Source: Escherichia boydii
GTDB lineage: Bacteria > Pseudomonadota > Gammaproteobacteria > Enterobacterales > Enterobacteriaceae
Direction of reading: 5' to 3'
Assembly: GCA_041890495.1 (NCBI GenBank)
Contig: CP169086.1
Location: forward strand, 4,898,001 to 4,962,000
DNA length: 64,000 nucleotides
Shown piece by piece: positions 46,968-56,056 of the stretch; position 1 is the first letter of the stretch; the number at the start of each line of letters is the position of its first letter. A program made the translations under genes and the position numbers. The notes beneath the pieces are model-generated. The model was given only the letters and a program-made list of their open reading frames with translations. It ran no database searches and was not told the DNA's origin.

Positions 46968-47957
46968 ATGGCAAAACCGGACTGGGGCGAGCTTCAGCAA
47001 CGGTTCCTGTCCGAACATGCCGCAACCGGCGTATCACCAAAGGAATGGTGTGAAGCGCAGGGACTGAACTACGCTACCGCCCGTCGATATATCAAAAAAC
47101 CTTCTGCGCAAACTGCGCAAAAACCTGCGCAGAAAAAAATGCGCACTGCGCAGAAAGATAAAAGCGCAAATGAGCTGGTGGATGATGATGGACTTACCGC
47201 TCAGCAGCGCTTATTTGTCGCGGAATACCTGAAGGACAACAACGCCACCGCTGCCGCTGCACGTGCTGGTTATAGTGACCCAAACTACGGTCGCCAGCTC
47301 ATAACGAATCCTAACGTTGCCCGGGCTATTGCGCGGCAGCAGAAAGCCTCTATTGCGCGCACGCTTGGCAGTGCCGATGAAGTGCTCGCGCAGATGTGGC
47401 AACTCGCCACCTTCGACGCAAACCAGCTTTCACAATATCGCCGCGGTGCGTGTCGTTACTGCTGGGGCTTTGGCCATCAATATCAGTGGCGCGATGCCGT
47501 GGAGTTTGAAGAGAAGCGGCTGGAAGCTAAAGAACGCGACAAGCGAGAGCCAGTCGACGTGGGCGGCTATGGATATGACCACACCCGAGAGCCGAACCCT
47601 GCCTGCCCGCGCTGCAATGGTGACGGAATAGGCCAGCCTTACTTCGCTGATACCAGGAAACTCTCCCCTGACGCTGCTTTGGCATATTCCGGCGTCAAGC
47701 TGGGGAAGAATGGTGTCGAGATAACGGCAATCAGCCGCGAACGGATGTACGAAGCCGTAATGAAGCGCCTGGGCCTGGCCGATAGCGAATTCGCGCAGCG
47801 CCTCCAGCAAATCGAAATCGACCGCCGGCAGCTGGAGGTTGAGAAACTCCGCAAAGAGCTGGCCGGTGATGGTGATGATGACGAACCAACGCCGGTGCAG
47901 ATCAATATCAACGTAGTGGATGCGAGAGAAGAAGATGGGGATCAACCCGACACTTAA
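46968..47957 (+). CDS. Terminase small subunit
   Basis: 329 residues from ATG 46968 (MAKPDWGELQQRF); ATG 46959 is also possible. An N-terminal helix-turn-helix-like part is followed by an Ala/Gln/Lys linker encoded by repeated TGCGCA, then the Terminase_2 core (GLTAQQRLFVAEYLKDNNATAAAARAGYS), a CxxC...CxxC zinc-like pair (CRYCWGFGH, CPRCNGDG), and an acidic tail. Recognises phage DNA for packaging. Overlaps the large-subunit start. Confidence 0.88.
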   Translation: MAKPDWGELQQRFLSEHAATGVSPKEWCEAQGLNYATARRYIKKPSAQTAQKPAQKKMRTAQKDKSANELVDDDGLTAQQRLFVAEYLKDNNATAAAARAGYSDPNYGRQLITNPNVARAIARQQKASIARTLGSADEVLAQMWQLATFDANQLSQYRRGACRYCWGFGHQYQWRDAVEFEEKRLEAKERDKREPVDVGGYGYDHTREPNPACPRCNGDGIGQPYFADTRKLSPDAALAYSGVKLGKNGVEITAISRERMYEAVMKRLGLADSEFAQRLQQIEIDRRQLEVEKLRKELAGDGDDDEPTPVQININVVDAREEDGDQPDT

Positions 47958-49239
47958 CATCCCGCAGGCTCGCTTCCTCGCGATGGAGCACAAGTTTAAA
48001 GCCTACGTTGCCGGGTTCGGTTCCGGTAAAACGTGGGTGGGTTGTGGCGGCATCTGCAAAGGGATGTGGGAACACCCGAAAATCAACCAGGGTTATTTCG
48101 CGCCGACCTACCCGCAGATTCGTGACATCTTCTACCCGACTATCGAAGAGGTGGCCTTTGACTGGGGGCTGAGCGTCAAAATCAATGAGGGGAACAAAGA
48201 GGTTCACTTCTACGAGGGGCGACGGTTCCGCGGGACCACAATCTGCCGTTCGATGGAGAAGCCCGGCTCGATAGTTGGTTTCAAAATCGGTAACGCGATG
48301 GTGGATGAGCTGGATGTCATGGCGGCTGCCAAAGCGCAGCAAGCCTGGCGAAAAATCATCGCCCGTATGCGTTACAAGGTGGATGGGCTGCGTAACGGTA
48401 TTGACGTCACGACAACGCCGGAGGGGTTCAAATTCGTTTACCAGCAATTCGTGAAGGCAGTACGTGAAAAGCCAGAGCTCTCAGCCCTGTACGGTCTGAT
48501 ACAGGCCAGCACGTTTGACAATGCGAAGAACCTGCCCGCGGATTACATCCCTTCGCTGATGAATTCCTACCCGCCGGAGTTGATTAAGGCGTATCTGAGG
48601 GGGCGCTTCACCAACCTGACCAGCGGCACCATCTATCACCAATTCGATCGACGACTGAATAACTGTACTGATGAAGAACAGGCAGGCGAACCGCTCTATA
48701 TCGGCATGGACTTTAACGTAGGCAAAATGGCGGCCATCGTCCACGTGCTTCGAAATGGCGAGCCGCGCGCGGTACGCGAATTGATAAAAGTTTATGACAC
48801 GCCGGCCATGATAAAGCGTATCCAGGAAGAGTTCTGGCGCTACGAGGGCGGGCGCTATGTTGCCTCCAGGCAGATTTACATCTATCCGGATGCTTCCGGC
48901 GATTCACGCAAGTCCAATAACGCCAGCGCCACCGATATTGCGCAGCTCAAGCAGGCCGGATTCAGCGTGGTGGTGAACGCCGCCAACCCGCCGGTAAAGG
49001 ATCGCATTAACTCCATGAATGCCATGTTCTGCAACGGCAACAGTGAGCGCCGCTACAAAGTTAACGTTGCTCGCTGCCCGGTCTATACAGACAGCCTTGA
49101 ACAGCAGGTATGGGCGGCAAACGGCGAGCCGGATAAATCAGCCGACAACGATCACCCAAACGACGCTGGTGGCTATTTCATCGTGAAGCAATTCCCGATC
49201 ATCAAGCCCACCGGAAAAGTCACTCAACTACGGATGTAA
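47935..49239 (+). CDS. Terminase large subunit
   Basis: 434 residues from ATG 47935 (MGINPTLNIPQARF) after GAGAAGA. Packaging motor: ATPase with Walker A-like GFGSGKTWVG near residue 35 and the acidic Walker B in NAMVDELD; C-terminal RNase-H-like nuclease with GMDFNVGKMAAIVH and a later DASG, DHPNDAGGYF. Cuts and pumps DNA into the prohead through the portal. Confidence 0.94.
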   Translation: MGINPTLNIPQARFLAMEHKFKAYVAGFGSGKTWVGCGGICKGMWEHPKINQGYFAPTYPQIRDIFYPTIEEVAFDWGLSVKINEGNKEVHFYEGRRFRGTTICRSMEKPGSIVGFKIGNAMVDELDVMAAAKAQQAWRKIIARMRYKVDGLRNGIDVTTTPEGFKFVYQQFVKAVREKPELSALYGLIQASTFDNAKNLPADYIPSLMNSYPPELIKAYLRGRFTNLTSGTIYHQFDRRLNNCTDEEQAGEPLYIGMDFNVGKMAAIVHVLRNGEPRAVRELIKVYDTPAMIKRIQEEFWRYEGGRYVASRQIYIYPDASGDSRKSNNASATDIAQLKQAGFSVVVNAANPPVKDRINSMNAMFCNGNSERRYKVNVARCPVYTDSLEQQVWAANGEPDKSADNDHPNDAGGYFIVKQFPIIKPTGKVTQLRM

Positions 49240-49243
49240 CTCC

Positions 49244-50644
49244 ATGCCTGACATCTCAACACCCAATCTGGACTATGGGAACATGGTCGAGGCGTGGGAT
49301 ATCAACGATGCCCTGATGGGCGGCACGCTCTATATGCGACAACTGGGCGAGGCATATCTCCCGCGCTGGCCGAAAGAAGACAAAGAGGACTATAAAAAAC
49401 GCCTCTCTGTGGCCACGCTTTTGCCCGCCTACGAAGAGACCATTAAACAAAACATCGGGCGCGTATTTGCCGAGCCGATTAAGCTGGCCGAGAACGTTCC
49501 AGAGCAACTGCGAGAGTTTGCGAAGAACATCGACCTGGAAGGTACCCGCCTCGATGTCTGGGCTCAGTCATTCTTCGGCCTGGCGATGCAGTATGGCCTC
49601 TCCCATGCGCTGGTAGACTATCCCCGAGTGGACCCCGAAAAGGTGAAAACCAAAGCGGATGAGAAAGCTACCGGCGCGCGCCCGTACGTCACAATGCTTA
49701 ATCCCCGCCAGGTAATCGGATGGAAGTCGAAGATGGTGGACGGTAAGCTGCAGCTCACCGCGCTGCGCATCAAAGAGGTGGTTGTCGAGGACGGTGACGA
49801 CTTCGGGCAAACAAAGGTGGAGCAGATACGTTATCTGACGCCGGGAAAGGTGGAAATCTACCGCAAGTCCAGAGGTACCGAGGGCGCGGCGAACTGGGAG
49901 GTATTCGATCAATGGGAGACCTCTCGTAAAGATATCACCCTGGTGACGCTCTACACCAAGCGCACCGGGTTTATGTGTGGTTCACCGCCTCTACTCAACA
50001 TGGCCATGCTGAATATCAAGCACTGGCAGAGCCAAAGTGAGCAGGACAACATCCTGCACGTCGCCCGGGTGCCGATACTGACGGTGTTCGGGCTTGAGCA
50101 GGGAGAAGAGCTGGTAATTGGGTCTTCGTCTGCCACGTCGTTCTCCGATCGGCAAAAGCAGGGCCTGGAATACGTCGAGCACACTGGCTCCTCTATCGGT
50201 GCCGGCAAAGAGTCGCTGGCAGAGCTGGTGGAGCAGATGCGCCAGGCTGGCGCGAAGCTGCTGCGTACGGAAAACACCTCTACCAAATCGGTAGACCAGA
50301 CCTCCGAAGAGAAAATGCAGGAGCAGTCGCCGCTCTACACAATGGCCACCAGCCTCGAAGACGCAATCGACAACATCCTGCAGATCATGGCTGAGTACAT
50401 TGGCGAGAAGGAGGGCGGCAACGTAGATGTGCGCACCGAGCTGGATGTTGAGTCGAAAGAATTCAATCCGCCTGCTGCGCTGGCTATTCAGTCCCTGCGC
50501 CAGGGCGGTGACCTTCGCCGTATCGATGCGATTAAAGCTCTGCAAAAACTCAACCTGATTGATGCCGATGCGGATCCTGATACGGTGCTGAGCGAGTTAC
50601 TGGCCGAGTCTGCGTCGCTGAGTGAACCACCGCCGGGGGTGTGA
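49244..50644 (+). CDS. Portal protein (DUF4055 type)
   Basis: 466 residues. Forms the ring at the head vertex through which DNA enters. Long helical and beta segments fit DUF4055 portals: YEETIKQNIGRVFAEP, YVTMLNPRQVIGWKSK, and LNMAMLNIKHWQSQSEQDN near residue 260. Sits between terminase and the Mu F-like head gene as expected. The last bases overlap an in-frame extension of the next gene, but that gene starts at 50646. Confidence 0.85.
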   Translation: MPDISTPNLDYGNMVEAWDINDALMGGTLYMRQLGEAYLPRWPKEDKEDYKKRLSVATLLPAYEETIKQNIGRVFAEPIKLAENVPEQLREFAKNIDLEGTRLDVWAQSFFGLAMQYGLSHALVDYPRVDPEKVKTKADEKATGARPYVTMLNPRQVIGWKSKMVDGKLQLTALRIKEVVVEDGDDFGQTKVEQIRYLTPGKVEIYRKSRGTEGAANWEVFDQWETSRKDITLVTLYTKRTGFMCGSPPLLNMAMLNIKHWQSQSEQDNILHVARVPILTVFGLEQGEELVIGSSSATSFSDRQKQGLEYVEHTGSSIGAGKESLAELVEQMRQAGAKLLRTENTSTKSVDQTSEEKMQEQSPLYTMATSLEDAIDNILQIMAEYIGEKEGGNVDVRTELDVESKEFNPPAALAIQSLRQGGDLRRIDAIKALQKLNLIDADADPDTVLSELLAESASLSEPPPGV

Positions 50645-50645
50645 T

Positions 50646-51752
50646 ATGGCCCGTTCCGTGAATGACAGGCTACAGGACGAGACCATCGCGCACGGCTTAT
50701 ACGTGACGCGTTACGGTACCGGCGTCGCCCGGCGCATGGTCGCGCTGCTGAACAAGTTGGATGCTGAACTGGCCGCCAGGCTGCTGGTGCTGCTGGATGG
50801 CAAGCGCGCAGATACCTACAGTGCGCGTCGTCTGGCCTCTCTACTGGCCGGTGTTCGTGAGCTGAACCATCAAGCCTACGAACCGGTTAATGCATCCCTG
50901 GCGCGTGAGCTGGCACGTTACACGGATTATGAGACCGGGTATCAGATGGACCTGTTCAGCAGCCTTATACCCAGGCAGGTGCTGAAACACGTCCCGCTGC
51001 AAAGCATTGCCCCAGAGCAGGTCTACGCCTCTGCGGTGGCGCAACCTTTTCAGGGGAGATTGCTGAAAGAGTGGGGCCAAAAGCTTGAATCCGATCGGCT
51101 GGATAAAATCACCAGTGCCGTGCGTACCGGATTTCTTCAGGGTGAAACCGTCGAGCAGATCGTGAAGCGCGTCGCCGGCACGCCGCAACTTAACCGCCAG
51201 GACGGGGTTATCAATACCTCACGTCGTGACCTTGCTGTTGTTGCCCGCACCGCGGTGAACCATATGGCAGCAACGGCGCGCCAGGAGTTTGCACAAGCCA
51301 ACAGCGATATCGTGAAGGCCAAACAGTGGTCTTCGACTCTGGACACCCACACCAGCCAGTGGTGCATCATCCGCGACCGAAAACTCTACTCGCTCGATGG
51401 CAAGCCGCTGGGCCATGCAATTCCGTATCTGCGCGGACCCGGCAAAATCCACTTTTGCTGCCGCTCCTGCGAAATCCTGATCACTAAATCGTGGGAGGAA
51501 ATGCAAATAGCCTCAGGCGAGCTGAGCAGCGCCACGCGTGCCTCAATGGATGGACAGGTGCCAGCGCATACCAGCTATGCCGAATGGCTTGCGAGGCAGC
51601 CTTACGCGCGTCAGGAGCAGGTGCTGGGCGTCACACGCGCACAGATGCTGCGTGACGGCAAAATCACCGTACCGGAGATGTTCAACGATGCCGGGGAGTT
51701 CCTTACCCTGGACGAACTGCGCCGCGTGGATGCGTCGGCATTTGAGGGATAG
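50646..51752 (+). CDS. Head morphogenesis protein (Mu gpF / SPP1 gp7-like)
   Basis: 368 residues from ATG 50646 (MARSVNDRLQDE). The typical C-terminal motif is present: ARTAVNHMAATARQEF, then KQWSSTLDTHTSQWCIIRDRKLYS and KIHFCCRSCEIL, the conserved His/Cys patch. Minor head protein thought to act with the portal in DNA retention. Confidence 0.85.
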   Translation: MARSVNDRLQDETIAHGLYVTRYGTGVARRMVALLNKLDAELAARLLVLLDGKRADTYSARRLASLLAGVRELNHQAYEPVNASLARELARYTDYETGYQMDLFSSLIPRQVLKHVPLQSIAPEQVYASAVAQPFQGRLLKEWGQKLESDRLDKITSAVRTGFLQGETVEQIVKRVAGTPQLNRQDGVINTSRRDLAVVARTAVNHMAATARQEFAQANSDIVKAKQWSSTLDTHTSQWCIIRDRKLYSLDGKPLGHAIPYLRGPGKIHFCCRSCEILITKSWEEMQIASGELSSATRASMDGQVPAHTSYAEWLARQPYARQEQVLGVTRAQMLRDGKITVPEMFNDAGEFLTLDELRRVDASAFEG

Positions 51753-51755
51753 GGT

Positions 51756-51965
51756 ATGCGTAATGATGATTTTCACTGCGTGGGCGATGGCCGTGGCAGA
51801 CGAAGGGTGTTTGTAAATGGCAATGAGGTAAAGAACTGCGTTTGGGCGGATGTTAAGCGAGGTGTCGCATGCATTCATCCACAACCGCTGCGGACCCATA
51901 AACGAAAGAGGAGTGAAGTTTACTCCCGCAAGCTACGCGGCGAAATTACAATCGAATTTATCTAA
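51756..51965 (+). CDS. Small head-region protein
   Basis: 69 residues, MRNDDFHCVGDGRGRRRVF. Beta-rich, basic, ending KLRGEITIEFI. The pattern VFVNGNEVKNCVWADVKRGV suggests a small beta barrel. Conserved position between the Mu F-like gene and the scaffold gene; a terminator follows. Function unknown. Confidence 0.62.
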   Translation: MRNDDFHCVGDGRGRRRVFVNGNEVKNCVWADVKRGVACIHPQPLRTHKRKRSEVYSRKLRGEITIEFI

Positions 51966-51968
51966 CAG

Positions 51969-51991
51969 GCTGCCTCAGGGCAGCTTTTTTT
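51969..51991 (+). terminator. Terminator in the head operon
   Basis: GCTGCC, loop TCAG, GGCAGC, then seven T. It would reduce readthrough into the scaffold gene unless Q-modified polymerase passes it. Confidence 0.82.
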
Positions 51992-52072
51992 ATGCCTGCC
52001 GCTGAGCGGATGCGACGCGGTGCCCGGGTCGGATGACCCTTTACGTATGGCCGGAAGGCTGGAGCAAAAACA

Positions 52073-52825
52073 ATGAAACTGAAACTTGATGCTAACGGAA
52101 ATGTGGTCGTTGAAAACGGTATGTCTGTGTACATCCATGATGATGGCAAAGAGATCCCGTTCGATGCGGTCGCAGCGATGACCAAAATCACCTCCCTGAA
52201 TGGCGAGGCGAAAACTCACCGCGAAGCGAAGGAAGCGGCGGAAGCCAATCTCGCGAAATTCTCTGGCATCACCGACCCGGCCAAGGCGCTCGAAGCCCTG
52301 GAGATGATGACCAAAATCGACCAGAAAAAACTGATCGATGCTGGTGCCGTTGACCAGGTAAAGGCGGAGATCACCAAAGTTTTCCAACAGCAGCTGGACG
52401 AAGCGAACAGCAAGACCCAGCAGCTGGAAACTCAACTCTACGACGAGATGATCGGCGGCCGCTTCGGTGGCTCTAAGTTCATTTCCGAGAAGATGGCGAT
52501 CCCGACTGAGTTCGTGCGTTCCTACTTCGGTCAGAACTTCAAAATCGAAGAAGGGAAGGTTGTGGCCTACGACGGCCAGGGCAATAAGGTGTTCTCACGC
52601 ACCAAGCCCGGCGAGTTAGCCAGCTTTGATGAGGCCCTGGAATCTCTGGTCGAGTCGCATCCGCAGAAAGATTACATCCTCAAAGCGTCCGGTAACAGCG
52701 GCGGCGGTTCTCACCAGTCGCAGCACCAGGCCGGGCAAAAAACCATGAAACGCGATGCGTTTGATTCCCTGGATAACGCTGGCAAGCAAGCAGCGCTGAA
52801 AGACGGCGTCAGCATCGTCGATTAA
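52073..52825 (+). CDS. Probable capsid scaffold protein
   Basis: 250 residues, acidic and highly helical (EAKTHREAKEAAEANLAKF, VFQQQLDEANSKTQQLETQLYDEM), with a Gly/Ser/His/Gln-rich linker and a basic end. Position directly before the coat gene and composition fit scaffolding proteins of P22-coat-type phages. No protease domain is seen, so scaffold may leave intact. Confidence 0.75.
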   Translation: MKLKLDANGNVVVENGMSVYIHDDGKEIPFDAVAAMTKITSLNGEAKTHREAKEAAEANLAKFSGITDPAKALEALEMMTKIDQKKLIDAGAVDQVKAEITKVFQQQLDEANSKTQQLETQLYDEMIGGRFGGSKFISEKMAIPTEFVRSYFGQNFKIEEGKVVAYDGQGNKVFSRTKPGELASFDEALESLVESHPQKDYILKASGNSGGGSHQSQHQAGQKTMKRDAFDSLDNAGKQAALKDGVSIVD

Positions 52826-52842
52826 ATCGAAAGGAGCCATAA

Positions 52843-53982
52843 ATGGCAGGCAATACCCTTACTGGTCTGATCCCGACCATCTATACCGCGCTGGACGTAG
52901 TGTCCCGCGAGCAAACTGGTTTTATTCCTGCGGTGGCGCGTGACGCGAAAGCGGATGCTGCTGCAAAAGACCAGACCGTACGTGCGCCAGTCGCACCTGC
53001 AGCCACCACTGAAGATATTGTCCCTGGTCCTTCAGCGCCTAATTCTGGCGACCAGACCATCGGTGGTGTGGATGTCAAAATCACCAAATCCAAAATGGCC
53101 CCGGTGAAATGGAATGGTGAAGAGCAATTGGCTCTGGGCCCGGCTGGTACCTACAACACCATCCTGGCTGACCAGTTCAAGCAGGCTTTCCGTGCGCTGG
53201 CGAACGAAGTGGATGCAGACCTCGCTGCGCTGTACCTCAACTCCTCCCGCGCTGTTGGCGCGCCGAAGAATACCCCGTTCAGCATCAAAGACGATCTGAC
53301 TGATGCTGCGTTGGCGCGTCAAATCCTGACCGATAACGGTGCGCCGACTACCGATTTGCGTATGGTGCTGGGTGGCGAAGCGATGGCATCCATCCGTGGT
53401 AAGCAGGCTGTCCTCTTCAAAGCGAACGAAGCGGGAACCGACCAGCTGCTGCGTGAAGGTGTTATCGGTCGCATCATGGGCTTCAACCTCCACGAATCCT
53501 TTAGCATCAAGCGTACCGCGAAAAGCGCTGCTGCTGGCTATAAGGTCAATGGCGCGAAGAAAGAGGGCGATATCATCATCGCTATCTCTGCCGGCACCGG
53601 CGGTATTGCTGCAGGTACTGCGGTGAAGTTCGCCGGTGATGACAATCAGTATCTGGTCGTTGCGGCTACGTCTTCCACTATCACTATTAGCGCGCCGGGC
53701 CTCCGTCAGGATCTGGCAGATCAGGCTGATGTCACCGTGTTGAGCGAATTCGTTCCGAACATGGCGTTTGACCGCGGGGCATTCCTGCTGGCCAGCCGTA
53801 CCCCGGCGATGCCTGAAGGTGGCGATACTGCTGATGACGTCATGAATGTGACCGACCCGGTATCTGGCATCACCTTCCAGGTGGCGCTGTACCGCCAGTA
53901 CCGTCAGGTGCGTTATGAAGTGGGTCTGGCATGGGGTGTGGCTGCTGTGGCGCCACGTCATTCCGCCATCATCATGGGTTAA
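52843..53982 (+). CDS. Major capsid protein (P22 coat-like)
   Basis: 379 residues. N-terminal MAGNTLTGLIPTIYTALDVVSREQTGF is the mark of the P22 coat protein gp5-like family. Central insertion domain around residues 220-300 (YKVNGAKKEGDIIIAISAGTG-type), and C-terminal VALYRQYRQVRYEVGLAWGVAAVAP. Builds the head with the scaffold encoded just upstream. Confidence 0.92.
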   Translation: MAGNTLTGLIPTIYTALDVVSREQTGFIPAVARDAKADAAAKDQTVRAPVAPAATTEDIVPGPSAPNSGDQTIGGVDVKITKSKMAPVKWNGEEQLALGPAGTYNTILADQFKQAFRALANEVDADLAALYLNSSRAVGAPKNTPFSIKDDLTDAALARQILTDNGAPTTDLRMVLGGEAMASIRGKQAVLFKANEAGTDQLLREGVIGRIMGFNLHESFSIKRTAKSAAAGYKVNGAKKEGDIIIAISAGTGGIAAGTAVKFAGDDNQYLVVAATSSTITISAPGLRQDLADQADVTVLSEFVPNMAFDRGAFLLASRTPAMPEGGDTADDVMNVTDPVSGITFQVALYRQYRQVRYEVGLAWGVAAVAPRHSAIIMG

Positions 53983-53987
53983 CCCAG

Positions 53988-54010
53988 GGGGCTTCGGCCC
54001 CTTTGTTTTT
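53988..54010 (+). terminator. Terminator after the capsid gene
   Basis: GGGGC-TTCG-GCCCC tetraloop hairpin then TTTGTTTTT. Likely limits expression of downstream genes relative to the coat protein. Confidence 0.85.
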
Positions 54011-54021
54011 CAGGAGGCCCA

Positions 54022-54615
54022 ATGGCCGGATTAACCAGAGAACAGCGCGCTCAGCGTGAAGCGGAAAAGCTTGCAGCTCAGCAGGCCGCTGATAAAAATC
54101 CTGCCCAGCAGGAACAGCAGCAGGAACAGCAGCAGGAACAGCAGCAGGAACAGCAGCAGGAACAGCAGCAGGAACAGCAGCAGGAACAGCAGCAGGAACA
54201 GCAGCAGGAACAGCAGCAGGAACAGCAGCAGGAACAGCAGCAGGAACAGCAGCAGGAACAGCAGCAGGAACAGCAGCAGGAACAGCAGCAGGAACAGCAG
54301 CAGGAACAGCAGCAGGAACAGCAGCAGGAACAGCAGCAGGAACAGCAGCAGGAACAGCAGCAGGAACAGCAGCAGGAACAGCAGCAGGAACAGCAGCAGG
54401 AACAGCAGCAGGAACAGCAGCAGGAACAGCAGCAGGAACAGCAGCAGGAACAGCAGCAGGAACAGCAGCAGGAACAGCAGCAGGAACAGCAGGGTATTGA
54501 GCTGGTGGTCATGGTACGTGACACCCCAGAATTCCCTGGCGGCCCGCTGCGCGCAGATGTTCATCCTGATGAAGTGGATAACTGGCTGGCGCTGGACTGG
54601 CGTCTGGAGGAATAA
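54022..54615 (+). CDS. Head protein with 32 QEQQ repeats
   Basis: 197 residues. Residues 1-29 form a charged helix (REQRAQREAEKLAAQQ). Residues ~30-157 are 32 identical QEQQ units. The last ~40 residues (GIELVVMVRDTPEFPGGP ... DEVDNWLALDWRLEE) look like a folded module conserved near head-tail genes. The repeat may form a long helix or stalk. Placed between coat and connector genes; no known function. Length is likely variable among relatives. Confidence 0.8.
   Translation: MAGLTREQRAQREAEKLAAQQAADKNPAQQEQQQEQQQEQQQEQQQEQQQEQQQEQQQEQQQEQQQEQQQEQQQEQQQEQQQEQQQEQQQEQQQEQQQEQQQEQQQEQQQEQQQEQQQEQQQEQQQEQQQEQQQEQQQEQQQEQQQEQQQEQQQEQQGIELVVMVRDTPEFPGGPLRADVHPDEVDNWLALDWRLEE
54109..54492 (+). repeat. 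Perfect 12-bp tandem repeat, 32 copies
   Basis: The unit CAGGAACAGCAG is repeated 32 times without a single change over 384 bases, in frame within the preceding gene. Every Gln codon is CAG. The absence of drift indicates recent expansion or ongoing slippage or recombination. Because 12 is a multiple of 3, changes in copy number keep the frame. Confidence 0.97.
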
Positions 54616-54617
54616 CC

Positions 54618-55100
54618 ATGCTGGTTGCCGATCCCAACTCGCCAGGCTTCAACAGCTACGCCAGCGTGTCAGACCTGCGGGCATTTGCCGCCGGGCGCGG
54701 ATATAGCATTCCTGCAGATGATGGTGAGTGCGGCCAGATGCTGATGCAGGCAATGGACTTTCTGGAAGGGAAGGCCTGGCGCGGTCAGCGTTCCAGCGCA
54801 TCACAGCCTCTATCCTGGCCGCGTTCCGGCGTGCGCTTCGATGGTGTTGACCTGTCGAATGATGCGATTCCACAGCGCCTGATTGATGCTCAATGTCGCC
54901 TGGCCATCGAATCGCAGGAGATTGACCTCACCCCGTCGGTCGCTGGCGGTGGGGCGGTGACGATGGAGCGCGTCGAGGGTGCGGTAACAGTCCAGTATGA
55001 GCCGGGAACGAATAAAGCTTCTCCGTCATTCCCATGGTTCTATTCCGCACTGCGCGGGCTTGTAGTGGGCGGCAACCAGGTCCGGGTCGAAAGGGGGTAG
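54618..55100 (+). CDS. Head-tail connector (DnaT-like domain family)
   Basis: 160 residues, MLVADPNSPGFNSYASVSDLRAF. The start YASVSDLRAFAAGRGYSIP and WRGQRSSASQPLSWPRSGV match a phage connector family annotated as DnaT-like. Likely an adaptor ring under the portal. Confidence 0.75.
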   Translation: MLVADPNSPGFNSYASVSDLRAFAAGRGYSIPADDGECGQMLMQAMDFLEGKAWRGQRSSASQPLSWPRSGVRFDGVDLSNDAIPQRLIDAQCRLAIESQEIDLTPSVAGGGAVTMERVEGAVTVQYEPGTNKASPSFPWFYSALRGLVVGGNQVRVERG

Positions 55101-55101
55101 C

Positions 55102-55455
55102 ATGGCAATCGACTATCGCCGCATGCGCGCTACGGCAACGCGGCTCCTGAAGGATAACGGCAAATCCTACCAACTGACCCGAGGCGGTACCACCACCCGC
55201 GATCAGTACGGGAAAGAGATTACCACCGAGCCTGTTATCGCGACCGTTACCGGCGTTATCACTGAATACTCCACTCGTGAAATCGACGGCTCTCTGATTG
55301 CTACAGGCGATAAGAAGCTGGCGGCCACGTTTGAAACTGAAGTGCGCATCGGTGACATCATTGATATCGACGGCCAAAAGTGGCGCGTGGTACAGCCGAA
55401 TCCGGTTAAGCCGGCAGACGTGTTGATCTCCTATAACATCCAGCTAAGGACCTGA
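55102..55455 (+). CDS. Head closure / stopper-like protein
   Basis: 117 residues, mostly beta (YQLTRGGTTTRDQYGKEI, VATVTGVITEYSTREIDGSL, IDIDGQKWRVVQPNPVKP). Size, strand pattern and position between the connector and gp10-like gene fit head closure proteins. One base separates it from both neighbours. Confidence 0.7.
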   Translation: MAIDYRRMRATATRLLKDNGKSYQLTRGGTTTRDQYGKEITTEPVIATVTGVITEYSTREIDGSLIATGDKKLAATFETEVRIGDIIDIDGQKWRVVQPNPVKPADVLISYNIQLRT

Positions 55456-55456
55456 T

Positions 55457-56056
55457 ATGTCCAGTTCCGTAAATCAGCCGTTCCTGGCTGCTATTCAGCT
55501 GTTCGTTGATGGCTCAAAGCAGGAGATTGACGAGGCGGTGCGCCGGACGGGTATCAAAATCCTGGGTAGGTTGGTGGAGATGTCACCAGTCGGGCAGCCG
55601 GAGACCTGGCAAGTGAACCAAACGGCCTCTGCTTATAATACTGCAGTGCGTGAACATAATGCTGCCCTTCGCGATGATCCTGCCAACCTGACCAAATCGG
55701 GACGACTAAAGCGCGGTTTGCGTGTAAACGACTCGATGGACATCAAAAGGCCTGAGGGTTATGTCGGTGGTCGGTTCAAGAACAACTGGTATGTCGGGTT
55801 CGATAGCCAGCCAACAGAGACGAACGATACCCCGGACGCTTCGGGGCAGGGTTCAAACTCCCGCGGTCTGGCGGTGCTTGAGGTGTTCAGAGTAGGGCAA
55901 GTGAGCACGATTTACTTCACTAACAACCTGCCATATGCCCAGGCACTGGAGAACGGACATTCAAACCAGGCGCCCGGCGGTATGGTCGGGTTGACCGCAT
56001 TGGATGCTGCCATATACTTCCGCGAGGCAATGAACGAGGTGCGCAATGGCCGGTGA
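55457..56056 (+). CDS. Tail completion protein (HK97 gp10-like)
   Basis: 199 residues. The pattern KILGRLVEMSPVGQPETWQ, SGRLKRGLRV ... NNLPYAQALENGHSNQAPGGMVGLTAL is that of gp10-like neck/tail completion proteins. Overlaps the next gene by 11 bases. Confidence 0.82.
   Translation: MSSSVNQPFLAAIQLFVDGSKQEIDEAVRRTGIKILGRLVEMSPVGQPETWQVNQTASAYNTAVREHNAALRDDPANLTKSGRLKRGLRVNDSMDIKRPEGYVGGRFKNNWYVGFDSQPTETNDTPDASGQGSNSRGLAVLEVFRVGQVSTIYFTNNLPYAQALENGHSNQAPGGMVGLTALDAAIYFREAMNEVRNGR

Noticed and set aside
54109..54492. Possible CRISPR-like array
   Set aside because: Units are contiguous with no spacers, 12 bases long and in frame inside a gene; it is a coding tandem repeat.
54031..54564. Long antisense frames across the 12-bp repeat (Leu/Phe-rich and Cys/Ser-rich)
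   Set aside because: They exist only because the repeat lacks stops in these frames; no ribosome site, and the sense frame has conserved flanking parts.
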